A stretch of DNA of 64,000 nucleotides from Cryptomeria japonica (lineage: Eukaryota; Streptophyta; Pinopsida; Cupressales; Cupressaceae). How positions within the stretch are numbered: position 1 is the first letter of the stretch; each line of letters opens with the position of its first letter. Below are positions 1 through 13,518 of this stretch, piece by piece. The notes beneath the pieces were generated by a model. It ran no database searches. It saw only the letters and a program-made list of their open reading frames with translations, and was not told the DNA's origin. Where the stretch lies: assembly GCF_030272615.1 (NCBI RefSeq), contig NC_081415.1, forward strand, positions 511,505,873-511,569,872, in the 5' to 3' direction. A program made the position numbers and the translations under genes.

Positions 1-2624
1 GAACCCCAAGTCAATCCATACGACAGGGTCCTACTAAACAAGCAAAAACATGCCATTTCATAATTAAAGGCGAATACAGAAGTTAAACTCGCAAGGCAAT
101 AATCAGAAAAGACAATATTTCCTCAAATTGATTTAATCATTACAAGTCGATCAAGTTTTCTACAAGATCTAAATCAGATTACAGTTATCTACCTCAACTG
201 GGGATAAGTTGTTCTTGGTTTTCTAACTCTTAAGGTTTCAAGCATCGAACAGGCAAATTAAGCCATAATGAGTTTTTAACCAAATCATATTAGTAAATCT
301 CAGACAACCATTAATCAACTAAAATAAGATATTTAATCTCCAATCAAAATGTCATTAACATACTGGTCTAAAATCAATCTCTACAGATTCATAATTTCAA
401 TTCCAGATACATTATACGGATCACAGAAATTTAAATATAAAAAAGGAAATCCAAATGAAGATAATCATTATCAAAAGCATATCGTTAAATTTCTAATGCC
501 CAACGATAAATATTTCACTACTTTTCAATTACTCAATGATATGTTCTACAAGCAGTAATTACATCGTATTTCAACGATCAAGATCTAGATTCATTAATCC
601 AAGATCAATCAGAATAACATGAATGATATTCAGTTGCGAAGTTAACAGTTTTAGAACTTAATTAAAAGGAGGCATAAGTCACGAAATGAAGTTGAGTAAT
701 GCTTAATCTATAATCTCCATTATAAAATTAAACAATACCGATTTAACATTTATCATTTTTATGCCCCTTAATCATAATTACGCAACTAATTAACACTAAC
801 ATTAAAATAATATTCCACATATTATAAGCATTTTTCTTTTTGAATACTAAAAAAAACATGCATAAAAAAAATGATTTTAAAAACTACGTTTATAACAACA
901 AAAAAAAAATGCATTTAAAATTATGTTCTTTTCTTAAAAAAAAAGTATTTTAAAAAGAATGGAGGCGAGGGCGGGCCGTGCCCTAACCCTAACGCCATCC
1001 AACGCCATTCCCACAGGGAGACCCACGCAGGGCGGCGCCACAGCGGTGCCCGCAGGTCCGCGGCGCCCTGCGGCCACCGCAGTGTGCCGCGGCATAGTCT
1101 CTAACACCAGCGATGGGGGGGGAAACAGGGGGCACGAGCGGGGGAGAGGGGAGGAGGAGCAGGTGGAGCTCCGCTCCCCACCCTCCGCCCCAACCAAGGG
1201 TTTCGAACAAAAACAATTTCGCCCAGTTCGGCAAAACATGAAACGCACAGCTTGGTCCTTTTAATAAATTTGCTATATAAAATGCACAGTTCGATTTCAA
1301 TAAACACAAACGCCCATCACAAAGATTTATAATGAAATTTTGATTTACTATACATTCAGTTTAAACAAATTGAGATTGATATCACATTTTCATGTTGGGT
1401 TTTCTCATTCTTTACAAACACCCAAGGGTTTCAAACGCCCAAAAACAAAGAGGAATTAACAGCACCTCAAAATCACTTCCAGCCAAGCTGGTTAATTTAC
1501 TAAATCAGTTCATAAACATGGCATTCGATGGAGAATTTAAAACCAAGATAAAACCCTCATTTCCATTTCAAACAGAAACTAAAATTGAGAGTTGGATCCT
1601 ACCTTAACACGCAATCCTGGAGTAGCTGAAGGAGAGCCCAATCCTGCCAGGTCCAGAATCATTCCTTCCCCAAAAACCCCCAAATTCAACTCCAAAATTT
1701 TCTTTCAACCAAAATTCCTCCAAACATGTCCATCCTCTCCAATTTCCCCAAATTTGGGTTATATGGAAGAGTTGACCCAAGAATTCCATTTTTGGAATTT
1801 AAAAATTTTATTTACAAATAATTCACAAAAGTTAATTCTTTTCAACTATAGCAACAATTTAACTTGCTTTTTCAATTAAAAATTCGATTTCTCATTTAAT
1901 TAAATTTAACCTTTCAATATTCAAAATCCAACAGAATGCAATTAACTCTATTGCGATAAAATACCAACTTTCTTTTTCAGCAGCATATATAAAATGCATT
2001 TAATATTCGAAAACAGTCATTTGATCAAATTTACTCCCAATTAAAAACGAGCAATCCAATATCGACGAAAATCGCATAACGGAAACCAGATTAATTTAAT
2101 CCACTAATCTTCAATGCACAAACGCATATATAATCAAGATAATTACTAAGGACTAATTAATCAATTTAACCAAACACACCAAGCACGCAAATCGAGAAAG
2201 TCAACCAAACAGACGACTCGCAAACCCAAACAAGAAGGGATTACCAACGACGACTGGTGATGCTCACTGGAGCACGACTAAGGTCAACTAGGGTCTTACG
2301 ACCACCTAATCCAACTCTAAGGATTACAAGAGGTACACTCAAACCTGCAATCCAGGTGAAGACGAACCTCGCACTCATGCAGCGTTGTACCTGAAATTTC
2401 CTGCAACCAAAGAACATGCATGCATACATATATAATAACTTAATGAAAGCGTTAGCTCAATATTGATACCACAAAATAGGTACACTAATAACTTGCATAC
2501 AACTAGTGTGAAAACCACATCAATAGCTATGCGTTAAATCAAACATCTGACTATAATCATTATATTAAGATAACTAATCAAGATTAAACCAATGTTAGAG
2601 ATCGATTACGGTAGGGGTACTACA
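1..2624 (-). repeat. 3' LTR of the large noncoding element (partial)
   Basis: This block is a direct repeat of 8085-10707, collinear with about one base of net length difference at the end. The LTR boundary is sharp: the repeat ends in TACTACA at 2624, and the interior-side polypurine tract follows. The rest of the LTR lies left of the window. Apparent short frames inside it are repeated in both copies and are not convincing proteins. Confidence 0.92.
961..1199. other. GC-rich, CpG-rich block inside the LTR (copy 1)
   Basis: About 240 bp of strongly GC-rich sequence sits abruptly in AT-rich LTR DNA, preceded by A-rich runs. The second copy is at 9044-9282. About 16 of the roughly 49 differences between the LTRs fall here, mostly C/T or G/A. 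It could be the LTR promoter or a captured GC-rich host fragment; the sequence does not decide. Confidence 0.6.
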
Positions 2625-2638
2625 TTCTCCCCCCTAGG
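2625..2638 (-). other. Polypurine tract of the large noncoding element
   Basis: On the minus strand the bases just before the 3' LTR read CCTAGGGGGGAGAA and are followed directly by the LTR start TGTAGTACC. This is the expected plus-strand primer position and fixes the orientation of the element. Confidence 0.85.
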
Positions 2639-5600
2639 TTCCGACTTACTCCTGGAAGTCGTAAGGCTAGATGGAAAACATGTCGTACGCATCAGCCCTG
2701 AAACTCATTCAACAAAGATCAAATTGCACATAGAAATCTTTCCATAAATAAATGAAATATAATTGCAAAATCCTTTACAAACGCCATTATCCATTGGCTA
2801 GATACATCTAAAACCATACATTCCTTACAATATTCTAGGAATTATCCACAATCATAGCAGAGGAACAAGAATTTTCTTCCTTTCATTACACCAAATTAAA
2901 GCATTACAAAGAGGTAAACAACAATTACCATAATCATCGACCAAAATGACAGGAAAACATGCCATCATGATCAATTTCCTTTACCCATCCATCTTTATCA
3001 TAAGATTTAATAACATAGAACTAGCTCAAAATATCAATTTCTACAGCCAATTTAACTTTCAATAAATAAGAGCAACAAAAATAACTCAATTGATTACACT
3101 TGCCAGGCATAAGAAAACCTTTCCAAAGACTATGTCCCATAACATAGCGACAAGTTAACACAATTTACTCCATGATACAAATAATAACCATCCACATAAC
3201 TGGAATGCATAACAGAAAAGGCCACATGTGAGCATGTCTAATGCTCGGTCAAAGATAACATGCATGATCAGCATCTCTATGCCTGATCCCAGAACAACAA
3301 TATGATCATAAATATCCAATATCTCACTCAAGGGCTTGATGGTGCTAGGGTACACCATAGTGGTGCTACCTTCCATACAAGTCCCTCGTGAATATCCCTT
3401 GTTGAGCAAGGTGGTTAGCCTCCAAGAGATAGTCACCACACATAGGTAGGTAGTGGATCCTAGCTGTTTTCACAGCCTCAGATACCTCCATCCTCAAGGT
3501 TCCCTGCGTCTACTTCCTCGTATACACTCATCCAAGCCCGTCTCCTACGTTCTTGGAGAGGAATTCACATTGCAACACAAGACCAGCATCCAAAAACAAT
3601 AATGATAAACTAGTTTAGCCACCAAAGTACAGATGAATAAAGATAATAATTCCTCAATTCCAACAATAAAACAAGAAAATAATCCGGAATCTCAACACCA
3701 AATCAAAAGTGCAAAAGATCACAAGATTGTGGCTAAACCTTCACAGTCAAAGTAAAATAAATTGCTGGTCCACAAGGAAATAAAGAAATAAATAAAAGAA
3801 ATGCATAAGTGCACATTACATCACTACGTGACTAATAGCTAGCCACCAACGAGGAAGGAAGGAACAATCGTCTAGCTATCCTAGTAGCTCATCATGTGGT
3901 GTGGCCAAGTCACACACCCGCATGGCATGGCAGTGTGCACCTCGACATCACCCCGCATCACGTCGTCACGTGGCATGGCTCTACCCAATACCTAGCGGTA
4001 GGCCGCATGGAAATGTCTACTACATCCCGCATCGTGTCTCAGCACAGCATGGCAATACTCCAAGCAGACAAAGCCCACATTGGATGTATCCCGCATGGCA
4101 GTGTACCCCGCGGATAAGGCACACGCTGGTCACACTCTACATAGCGATGTTCCTCTCAGGATACTCACCGTAAGCCAGAGGTATACATGGCTAAGGTCTA
4201 CCCACAAGTCTACCAACACTAGTCAGTTGGCAACTTATGTAAGAACAATAACACGCCTCTCATGAAGACAAGGCAACAGATGCTCCAATAGAATCCAACA
4301 ATATGCACAAAACTGCCATCTATATGCTCAAAATAAAGGATAGAAATAAGGCTGGCACTCATGAACCTCGTAAATAGGTTCATCACAAGGGAAAGTATTG
4401 AGTACACCTTGATACAGTTTAGTAGTACAACTATATCATTCCTCGAAGTAGAGAAGCTGAAGTCGCTTCGCATCGACATTACTCATACGCCAATCCATAC
4501 TATTCAAGGAACGGTTACTTCGAATACTACCCCTTAACATACCGAGTTACCCACAACCCGAGGTTTGGTACTCAGCAGGGAAACAAATAAGCAACAGCAC
4601 TTAAACAATATGGTTTCCCATACTCATAAACAACATATCCTCCATGGTTGATTACTTCACCAATCCATGGGCACATAAGATAAGCACTAGTTTCTTACAA
4701 TACACACGAAAACACCAGTACTGGTTTAGTCACATTTACGGGGAGTACTTTTCAGTACGCTAACATCTATACAAGGAAGATTTCAATTATGCTTTCTATA
4801 TAAATGACTGAATCAAGTTTACTCTAGATTCAAGTACTGAAATTACTAACAATTCACAATTATATAAAGAATATAACATCATTCCTATAGCTTTCTTGAA
4901 TCTCACTAAGCATTCATAATTAAATTACTAGCTAAGCAAATTTGTTTCTAAAGCTTAAGACTTTCATCTATCCTTATGAAGCCAAAAGCAACCACACAAT
5001 TTCACATGTTTTATAAACATTCTATTTAAATCAATGCACTCTTTAATATCATTTCTAAAATTCTTATGATTAGGCAAAGAGAAGGGGAAGAGAGCTTGAT
5101 AATCAAACTGTTTCCTACAAAAACGCAAGATCAATCGAGATCATGCTACATTATACATTTTCTCACTATAAGCCTATCATTTCAATTACACGGTTTTCAT
5201 TTCGCTACCATTTAGATGGATGACAATCAGCCTAACAAAAACATTCCCAATAATTATGGTTGCAACAGGAGGTTCTAATTTTCCAACAAAACAAGGATCA
5301 AGAGAAGCAATCTTTTCGATAATGCAAGACCTCATAAGAACACTCGCTTATAATAATACAATATAGACACATGTCATAATTTGCAACCTATTAGAGAAGA
5401 TCACATTACGATCAAAGATAAGCAAGAAGCTATTACCCAAATAAAACATATTAATGCACGCACATCAAACAAGCTTTTCCATTCGCACTTCCTAAACACA
5501 TTAAGGTAATTACATATACCCAAAAGCGAGTTCAATGGAGCATTTGCTAAAATAAATCTTCAATCAAACTGGTTTAATGAAACACATAAGACAATCTTTC

Positions 5601-6405
5601 GGAAAACACATTAATATTCTCTCGAAGCTTCAATAACGTGCTCTTTTTATACTTCTTCTACAAACCAAGCAGTTTCACATAATTCAACTATTCGCATAGC
5701 AATGCACCTTACTAAGGTAGAATTTAATCATGCTACTCCTACAACATACACATGGAGAATTCTTTAAACGTACACATACAATTTTCTCCCATTCACCCAA
5801 AATAAATTTTTAAACCCATAGCCCTTTAATAAACTAAAAACATAAGCATCATAAGGCTCACACAAGGGTTCAAGAAGTCACACCCTTTTTCTCTCTTGCA
5901 AACAAGAAACTCAAACCAAAGATAATTACACATATCTTAATCATTTTAATTTCCAGAAAGAAGAGAGGAATGGTGATAATCATTTAATTTCTATAAAATA
6001 AGCATTCAAAATTAGCCATACTAGTCCTTCAAGAGAACAACACTAAGCTAGATCATAATCTTAAACAATCACAATACACACTTTCAGATTCAAGACAAGC
6101 ACGGACCGACCCAAATGGATTGGTCTAAAGAGTTCAACACTCAATAATGGGAGGTACATACGACACTCTTTCAAGATAAGAGTAATCGTAGACCAAGACA
6201 TCAATAAGCAAACAATGCACAAATAAGCACTCAAACACCAACATCAAGAAGGCGAAAACAAGGTGTGAACACACACATTCCACACAAGCTAAGGTCTGCT
6301 CAATCACTCACATGCAAAAGGAGGACAAGCATACACATAAGGTCGATACACCTCACACAAATAGAGGGCACACGCGACACCAGAGATCCCAATGTTTGCA
6401 ACATG
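2639..6405 (-). other. Noncoding interior of the large element
   Basis: About 3.8 kb between the polypurine tract and primer-binding site with no frame resembling a retrotransposon protein on either strand. The longest minus-strand frame (3155-3439, 94 codons) is unrecognised and probably chance. A more GC-rich stretch near 3890-4170 has loosely repeated CATGGCA motifs. Otherwise it is AT-rich, with no clear internal repeats. Confidence 0.75.
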
Positions 6406-6418
6406 GGCTCTGATACCA
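6406..6418 (-). other. Primer-binding site (initiator Met tRNA type)
   Basis: The minus strand reads TGGTATCAGAGCC, complementary to the 3' end of plant initiator methionine tRNA. It lies two bases inside the 5' LTR end. This confirms that the LTR at 6421-10707 is the 5' LTR of a minus-strand element. Confidence 0.9.
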
Positions 6419-6420
6419 AA

Positions 6421-9400
6421 TGTAATGCCCCGCCAGGAAACCCCGAAGGGATTAAGCCATAAGACAAGAATAGAGGGCAAATTTTTTTTATTTTTATTTT
6501 TTTTGAAGTTACAACACAAGATGCAACACGATATCAAAGATTCAGATTACATAGCGGAAGACTTCAACTAACTCCTAAAGAGATTCCCAACGAGATTACT
6601 TAAATCTCACAATTCACTTAACTCACACAATTAATCCAAAAGCTGAAAATCTTAATAACGAGATAATTCAAAATCAGGATAATTTCTTTCAAAGGACGGA
6701 AATATAAATCACAACAAGATTCATCCATTAGGATCCATTCATAATTCTCATTCAAGCTTTTCATTTAAAATTACAATCCATACATCTAACATTCTAATAC
6801 ACTAGGATTTCATCATAACATAAGAGATCTTTCCAAGCATATTTAAATTCCTTAACAACAACTAGGTATAATTCATTACTCTAAGTTACACTCATTCATA
6901 TTCCAACTTATTGCATTTCAAAATATGATTGCATACTAGCATCTATGATAAATCTCATCTAAACCACTTACGCATTCGATCAACATGGCATTCAAGAAAG
7001 AATTGAATAAAAGCATTTATAGTTAATTCCCATTTATCCACTTAACCATTCTAACATAAGCTAATCATACATGATAAAGCTGAATAAAGGAACATAAGAG
7101 AATACATCACATGACACCATAATGATCTCGAAGTTCACCCCTAAAGGGCTACATCTCCGGGTCTGCTCAACTGCAAGACCCCTCTGATAAATAATAAAGT
7201 TAAGAATACAAGAGATTACACCATACAATCCAGCCATCAAGGCGATACATAAACAATATACAAACGACCGCATCGGTCAATTAATACATAAATGATCCTT
7301 AAAAAGAACAGGATCCAGCTGCACATAATCAAAGCTAAAACAAGAGGTCCATGAGAGCATCCATAAAACTGAGCCATCACCACCCAAGGTCTAACATGAA
7401 ACCGACACTCACAAGGGCAGAGACAAAAGGACGAATCACAAGGGTACTCCTAATAGGACAACGACAACACACTAGCGAACGTAGGGACAAGTGTCATCAC
7501 ACAACCTGGTATGGATACCATGGCAAGTCTTCATAGGTCCCGGTCCCATACACTGGGTCACCCTGGCAACCTAATCCGAGCTTCCGGCCCATCCAAGCCT
7601 CATGTGGACCCACACATCCTCTCATGAAGACAAGGAAGATGGTTTGCCATTTCAGGCCTTCTCCCAGCATGTCAAATCTATGATAGCACTCGTCTCATGT
7701 GTGAGGCACATTATCTTATTTAGAGATTACATTCTAATCTACTGTTAGGTTATCACTTATTAGACTCACTTTCGACGGGTTACCCAGCAGCCACTTTGGG
7801 CGCGGCCCCCAATCGAAAGCCACTTTCCCATACGACACTAGACTATACTCAGACGAACTCAAAACCAAGGAATACACATGGTCAGACGAACGGAGTTCAA
7901 GAAGAGATACACAATCCCCAGGTCATACATGACTCAAAAGTAATCACTTACTAACGGTACTCTAACTAGAGACCCGACCAACAACGGTCAACCACAATCA
8001 TCATTCGACTCACACACAAGGAGGATATGATCAAACGACACTACCACAATACAACAGTCAACTCGGAATCGAGGACTGAAACAGGAACCCCAAGTCAATC
8101 CATACGGCAGGGTCCTACTAAACAAGCAAAAACATGCCATTTCATAATTAAAGGCGAATACAGAAGTTAAACTCGCAAGGCAATAATCAGAAAAGACAAT
8201 ATTTCCTCAAATTGATTTAATCATTACAAGTCGATCAAGTTTTCTACAAGATCTAAATCAGATTACAGTTATCTACCTCAACTGGGGATAAGTTGTTCTT
8301 GGTTTTCTAACTCTTAAGGTTTCAAGCATCGAACAGGCAAATTAAGCCATAATGAGTTTTTAACCAAATCATATTAGTAAATCTCAGACAACCATTAATC
8401 AACTAAAATAAGATATTTAATCTCCAATCAAAACGTCATTAATATACTGGTCTAAAATCAATCTCTACAGATTCATAATTTCAATTCCAGATACATTATA
8501 CGGATCACAGAAATTTAAATATAAAAAAGGAAATCCAAATGAAGATAATCATTATCAAAAGCATATCGTTAAATTTCTAATGCCCAACGATAAATATTTC
8601 ACTACTTTTCAATTACTCAATGATATGTTCTACAAGCAGTAATTACATCGTATTTCAACGATCAAGATCTAGATTCATTAATCCAAGATCAATCAGAATA
8701 ACATCAATGATATTCAGTTGCGAAGTTAACAGTTTTAGAACTTAATTAAAAGGAGGCATAAGTCACGAAATGAAGTTGAGTAATGCTTAATCTATAATCT
8801 CCATTATAAAATTAAACAATACCGATTTAACATTTATCATTTTTATGCCCCTTAATCATAATTACGCAACTAATTAACACTAACATTAAAATAATATTCC
8901 ACATATTATAAGCATTTTTTTTTTTGAATACTAAAAAAAACATGCATAAAAAAAATGATTTTAAAAACTACGTTATAACAACAACAAAAAAACGCATTTA
9001 AAATTATGTTCTTTTCTAAAAAAAAACGTATTTTAAAAAGAATGGAGGCGAGGGTGGGTCGTGCCCTAACCCTTATGTCGTCCAACGCCATTCCCGCAGG
9101 GAGACCCACGCAGGGCGGCGCCACTACGGTGCCTACAGGTCCGTGGCGACCTGCGGCCACCACAGTGTGCCGCGGCATAGTCTCTAACACCAGCGATGGG
9201 GGGGGAAACAGGGGGCACGAGCGGGAGAGAGGGGAGGAGGAGCGGGTGGAGCTCCGCTCCCCACCCTCCGCCCCAACCAAGGGTTTCGAACAAAAACAAT
9301 TTCACCCAGTTCGGCAAAACATGAAACGCACAGCTTAGTCCTTTTAATAAATTTGCTATATAAAATGCACAGTTCGATTTCAATAAACACAAACGCCCAT

Positions 9401-10707
9401 CACAAAGATTTATAATGAAATTTTGATTTACTATACATTTGGTTTAAACAAATTGAGATTGATATCACATTTTCATGTTGGGTTTTCTCATTCTTTACAA
9501 ACACCCAAGGGTTTCAAACGCCCAAAAACAAAGAGGAATTAACAGCACCTCAAAATCACTTCCAGCCAAGTTGGTTAATTTACTAAATCAGTTCATAAAC
9601 ATGGCATTCGATGGAGAATTTAAAACCAAGATAAAACCCCCATTTCCATTTCAAACAGAAACTAAAATTGAGAGTTGGATCCTACCTTAACACGCAATCC
9701 TGGAGTAGCTGAAGGAGAGCCCAATCCTACCAGGTCCAGAATCATTCCTTCCCCAAAAACCCCCAAATTCAACTCTAAAATTTTCTTTCAACCAAAATTC
9801 CTCCAAACATGTCCATCCTCTCCAATTTCCCCAAATTTGGGTTATATGGAAGAGTTGACCCAAAAATTCCATTTTTGGAATTTAAAAATTTTATTTACAA
9901 ATAATTCACAAAAGTTAATTCTTTTCAACTATAGCAACAATTTAACTTGCGTTTTCAATTAAAAATTCGATTTCTCATTTAATTAAATTTAACCTTTCAA
10001 TATTCAGAATCCAACAGAATGCAATTAACTCTATTGCGATAAAATACCAACTTTCTTTTTCAGCAGCATATATAAAATGCATTTAATATTCGAAAACAGT
10101 CATTTGATCGAATTTACTCCCAATTAAAAACGAGCAATCCAATATCGACGAAAATCGCATAACGGAAACCAGATTAATTTAATCCACTAATCTTCAATGC
10201 ACAAACGTATATATAATCAAGATAATTACTAAGGACTAATTAATCAATTTAACCAAACACACCAAGCACGCAAATCGAGAAAGTCAACCAAACAGACGAC
10301 TCGCAAACCCAAACAAGAAGGGATTACCGACGATGACTGGCGATGCTCACTGGAGCGCGACTAAGGTCAACTAGGGTCTTACAACCACCTAATCCAACTC
10401 TAAGGATTACAAGAGGTACACTCAAACCTGCAATCTAGGTGAAGACGAACCTCGCACTCATGCGGCGTTGTACCTGAAATTTCCTGCAACCAAAGAACAT
10501 GCATGCATACATATATAATAACTTAATGAAAGCGTTAGCTCAATATTGATACCACGAAATAGGTACACTAACAACTTGCATACAACTAGTGTGAAAACCA
10601 CATCAATAGCTATGCGTTAAATCAAACATCTGACTATAATCATTATATTAAGATAACTAATCAAGATTAAACCAATGTTAGAGATCGATTATGGTAGGGG
10701 TACTACA
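6421..10707 (-). repeat. 5' LTR of the large noncoding element (4287 bp)
   Basis: The LTR is complete, with terminal TG...CA in minus orientation, and is bounded by the primer-binding site on one side and unit (a) at 10708 on the other. A 4.3-kb LTR is long for plant elements. The half at 8085-10707 matches 1-2624. The other half (6421-8084) has no partner in the window. The GC-rich block recurs at 9044-9282. Confidence 0.9.
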
Positions 10708-12096
10708 GATATGGTGGATATAATTATGAGGTACATTACTCTGGATGGCCACTATGCCAGCATTTTTTCCTATGATTTCACCATCTTGAATCATTTTAGG
10801 CATGATGGAAAAATTTATCTTCCTTTTTATTTAATGTCTCCAGTTGAGAATAATCTTATAAATCATGCTAAAAGAAATGAGAATCTTGTTTTGCATGAGG
10901 GCTTAATCCTCCTCATTATGGAATATGATAAAGTGTATGAGGTTAAGCCTTCCCTTATTATAAAAACCCCCAAATACTTGGCTATCCATGATGTGCATGT
11001 GGTCTTAGATATTGATGTTCATAAGGAGGTGGGTGAAGTGGCCATGGATTGAAATGATCTCCATGTATCAGATGACTTAGATTATATGCCTTCAGAGGAT
11101 GAGGTCCCCCCAAAAACCTACTCTTGGTACTAATAGTAGCAAGAAAAGAAAAAGCCCTCCTAGATTTGCAGCTAAAAAGTTGAAAATGCCCTTTTCTAAA
11201 CCCCAAGACTTGGGCCCTCAAAGCTCGAAAAAAGAAGAAAATTGGGAAAAGGGTGGAGATAAAGGGTAAAGGGGATGATGAAATCAAACTGGATATTCCC
11301 CTAAATGTGGACCCGAGAGAATATAAAAAGGAATAAACAAATTTTGATATGCTCCTGGCTAACTCTACCATCAACCAAGAGAAATGTTTTGAGTGGGTGA
11401 CAAGTTAAATTTCCCTCCTTAAACAGGGCATTAAGGATATAATTAACACCTTCATAGAGAACCCCTCACTAGACAAAACTGACAAGCTCCTAAAGATGAC
11501 TCAAAAATTAACGAAAGATATTAGGGCTATGAAAATCAGGCATGAGTGAAGAATTTTTCATCTCAAAAAAACTATGGAGGAATTAAAGGGAAAACTCAGG
11601 GGACTGGTGGAAATAAGCAAAGAGGTAATGAATAATAATGTAGAAGGCCTTAAATGGGTTAATGGGAAAATTATCATTCAGAAAGCCCAACCTCTCAATA
11701 GTGTTCTGCTTTCAGCTACCAAATCGAGCAAGAAGTTGGGAGATAAACACACAAGATACCGATATGTAGATTTCTACTAGACACTCTACCAGGACTAGAA
11801 GCAAGAATCAGGAGAGGAGCAGCTTGAGATTCATCATGGAGGAGCTCAAAGATATTAACAAGAATATGATCTATAAAAATATTGAGCTCATGAAAGCTCT
11901 TGGATAGCTTTTTGTTTTTGTTAGATTCTTTTTTGCTCTAGTTTCATTGCTTTTTGTTATGATTTTTGGGGTGTATCCCCTGTTTCTGTAGCTATTTGGC
12001 TATTGTTTAGACTTTGGTTCACTACCAGTTTTATTTTTTGTTGTTGGATTTAGGTTTCGGGTCCCTGTAAAACCCATTTATCTTAATCAAAAACTA
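10708..12096 (+). pseudogene. Unit (a): unrecognised coiled-coil ORF with LINE-like 3' tail, interrupted on the left
   Basis: I do not recognise this protein. The first 115 codons are open (10708-11052, after in-frame LTR sequence) and include DFTILNHFRHDGKIYLPFY and VLHEGLILLIMEYDK. After a stop, frames shift through a charged segment to an amphipathic, coiled-coil-like region (11341-11780) with GIKDIINTF, MEELKGKLRGLVE and KAQPLNSVLLSATKS, then IMEELKDINKN near 11840. A T-rich 3' region ends in AAACCCATTTATCTTAATC plus an A-rich tail. Units (c) and (d) carry the matching segments, so this was once coding. It could be an ORF1-only LINE derivative or another non-autonomous retroelement. The giant LTR element cuts it at 10708. 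Confidence 0.6.
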
Positions 12097-13089
12097 TAAA
12101 CTTGAAATGATGTAATGAACTACTTCATTTTAAAGACTATATGTAATGTTGTATCTATTTTATTCTTGGGTTTATATGGTCTATTATTTCTAGTCTATGA
12201 TTTCCTTCTATTTATATTTTTTGAGGATACATTATATTTATTTATGTTGGTTTATATATATTAATCTATTTAATAAAAAATATTGTAAGTACTATTTGAG
12301 ATCTAGTTTTCACTATTAAATTATATCTAACAAATGTCAATGAAAAATATTAAGGTTCTTATATATTAAATTTAAAAACATGATTAAAAGTAAAATTAAA
12401 AAAAATTAGTCCCTAGAAAAATTAAAAAAGCATATAAAACATGATTAAAAACAAAAACTTGTTGTGGAAGGAGGAAGTTGAAACTGCTCTACAAATTATG
12501 GGCAACCATTCTAAAGTGTTCTTGCTAGCCATCCCTTTTTATTTAAAAATAAGGTAAAATGAGCTTGTGATTAGCTTTAATAAATTAAATCTTTATTATT
12601 TGTATACACATTTTAAAATAGTTATGCATTTGTAATGGATATCCATTTAGACAATAAAAAGTTCTCATTTTTTATGGGTAGAAGTTTAGGTTTTGGGTTG
12701 TTCAAAATGTCCACTAAAAGTAGACTCATTATCTTTCTTTTGTCCCCTTTTATTCTTTCAAATTGAACTTTGCCTTAAATTTTTTTGGAGTAATATGTAG
12801 ATTTGTTTCCAAGTTTCATCATGTAGTTCATGCTAAACGCACTTGAAAATAGTCATTTAATCACACATATTATCACACCATCTTTACCATTGAAGATTAT
12901 CACAAGTTTTCATATGTAACCAAATGTGTTTCACCTCATTGCATTATGAAAAAAATTTATTTTAACATGCGGATAATTGATAATTTTTATAAGAAAATCA
13001 TGAGACTTATTTAATCATTTCTCTTAGATTGGGTGTTTCTTCTAGAGGCAACACTAGACTTGCCTCTTTTCAAGGAAAATTTTTAAATT
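12097..13089. other. AT-rich stretch, nothing recognised
   Basis: No coding frame, RNA gene or repeat structure could be supported between the tail of unit (a) and the first part of unit (b). Short A/T runs only. Confidence 0.5.
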
Positions 13090-13518
13090 TTTTTTGAATA
13101 ATATTCACTATATGTCTTCATCAGTTGTTCTCCCTATTGGAGTCTTCATGCCAGGGCCTTGCCTGGATCCTCTTCGTTGGTTCTTGGGGGCTTATTTGTT
13201 TTGTTCCATTTTGTTTTTTCTATGCCCTTTGTCTTTGCGTTGTTTCAAGAGGATGGGGATTGTCCCTTTATGGTTATATATTGTAACCCCTTCCTAGCTC
13301 ATTGGTTTGGGTGTTGTTGGTCTCTCTCAATGTTCTTTCTGGGTTGTGGTTCTTGAGATTCATTTTTTGCATCTTTGGGCTTCTCTAGTCTTTTCTATTA
13401 AGGTGATCTTGTCTTCTATTGAGGGGGAGATGAATGTGGCTATATTATTCATTTCTCCTTTTGAGGTGGAGATGGATGCTTTTAAAGTAACCCGAAAGTG
13501 CTATTGGGGGGATGCTGA
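13090..13518 (+). pseudogene. Unit (b), left part (interrupted by C2)
   Basis: T-rich degraded sequence continuing at 24604 across the C2 insertion. It has loosely repeated motifs of the type TTGAGGTGGAGATGGATGC on both sides of the insertion. Assignment to the coiled-coil/tail family rests only on the shared 3' tail at 25398-25464 and the T-rich 3' region before it; no coiled-coil frame is readable here. Confidence 0.4.
13514..13518. other. Target-site duplication, left, of C2 (GCTGA)
   Basis: GCTGA directly precedes the LTR start TGTTGGCC. The matching site after the 3' LTR (24604-24608) reads GTTGA, one C-to-T change away. Confidence 0.75.

Larger units (their letters stand above)
1..10707 (-). 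mobile_element. Large noncoding LTR retrotransposon (LARD-like), truncated by the left window edge
   Basis: Read on the minus strand, the parts are in canonical order: 5' LTR (10707 to 6421), primer-binding site, 3.8-kb interior, polypurine tract, and a 3' LTR (2624 down to the edge). The LTR begins TGTAGTACCCC and ends GGGGCATTACA. The interior has no gag, protease, integrase or reverse transcriptase frame, so this is a non-autonomous large retrotransposon derivative. An LTR end of the GGGG-TTACA type followed by TTTGGTATCAGAGC is known from Tekay/Del-type Ty3-gypsy chromoviruses; membership there is inference. About 49 substitutions by hand over the 2624 shared bases (about 2%) make it the youngest element with two comparable LTRs here. 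The left target duplication lies outside the window. Confidence 0.88.

Noticed and set aside
978-995. CCCTAACCCTAAC, resembling plant telomere repeat
   Set aside because: Only two units, present in one LTR copy and mutated in the other. It is chance within the GC-rich block and not a telomere.
934-1309. Proline/cysteine-rich frames of about 100 codons on both strands in the GC-rich block
   Set aside because: They open on both strands because the block is GC-rich and stop-poor, they differ between LTR copies, and they match no family I know.
3896-4173. Possible tandem repeat with CATGGCA motifs in the giant element interior
   Set aside because: Spacing is irregular and no unit can be aligned convincingly.
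10675-10707. Apparent start codon of the unit (a) frame
   Set aside because: The first codons lie inside the giant LTR. The homologous part begins only at 10708, so the start is created by the insertion.
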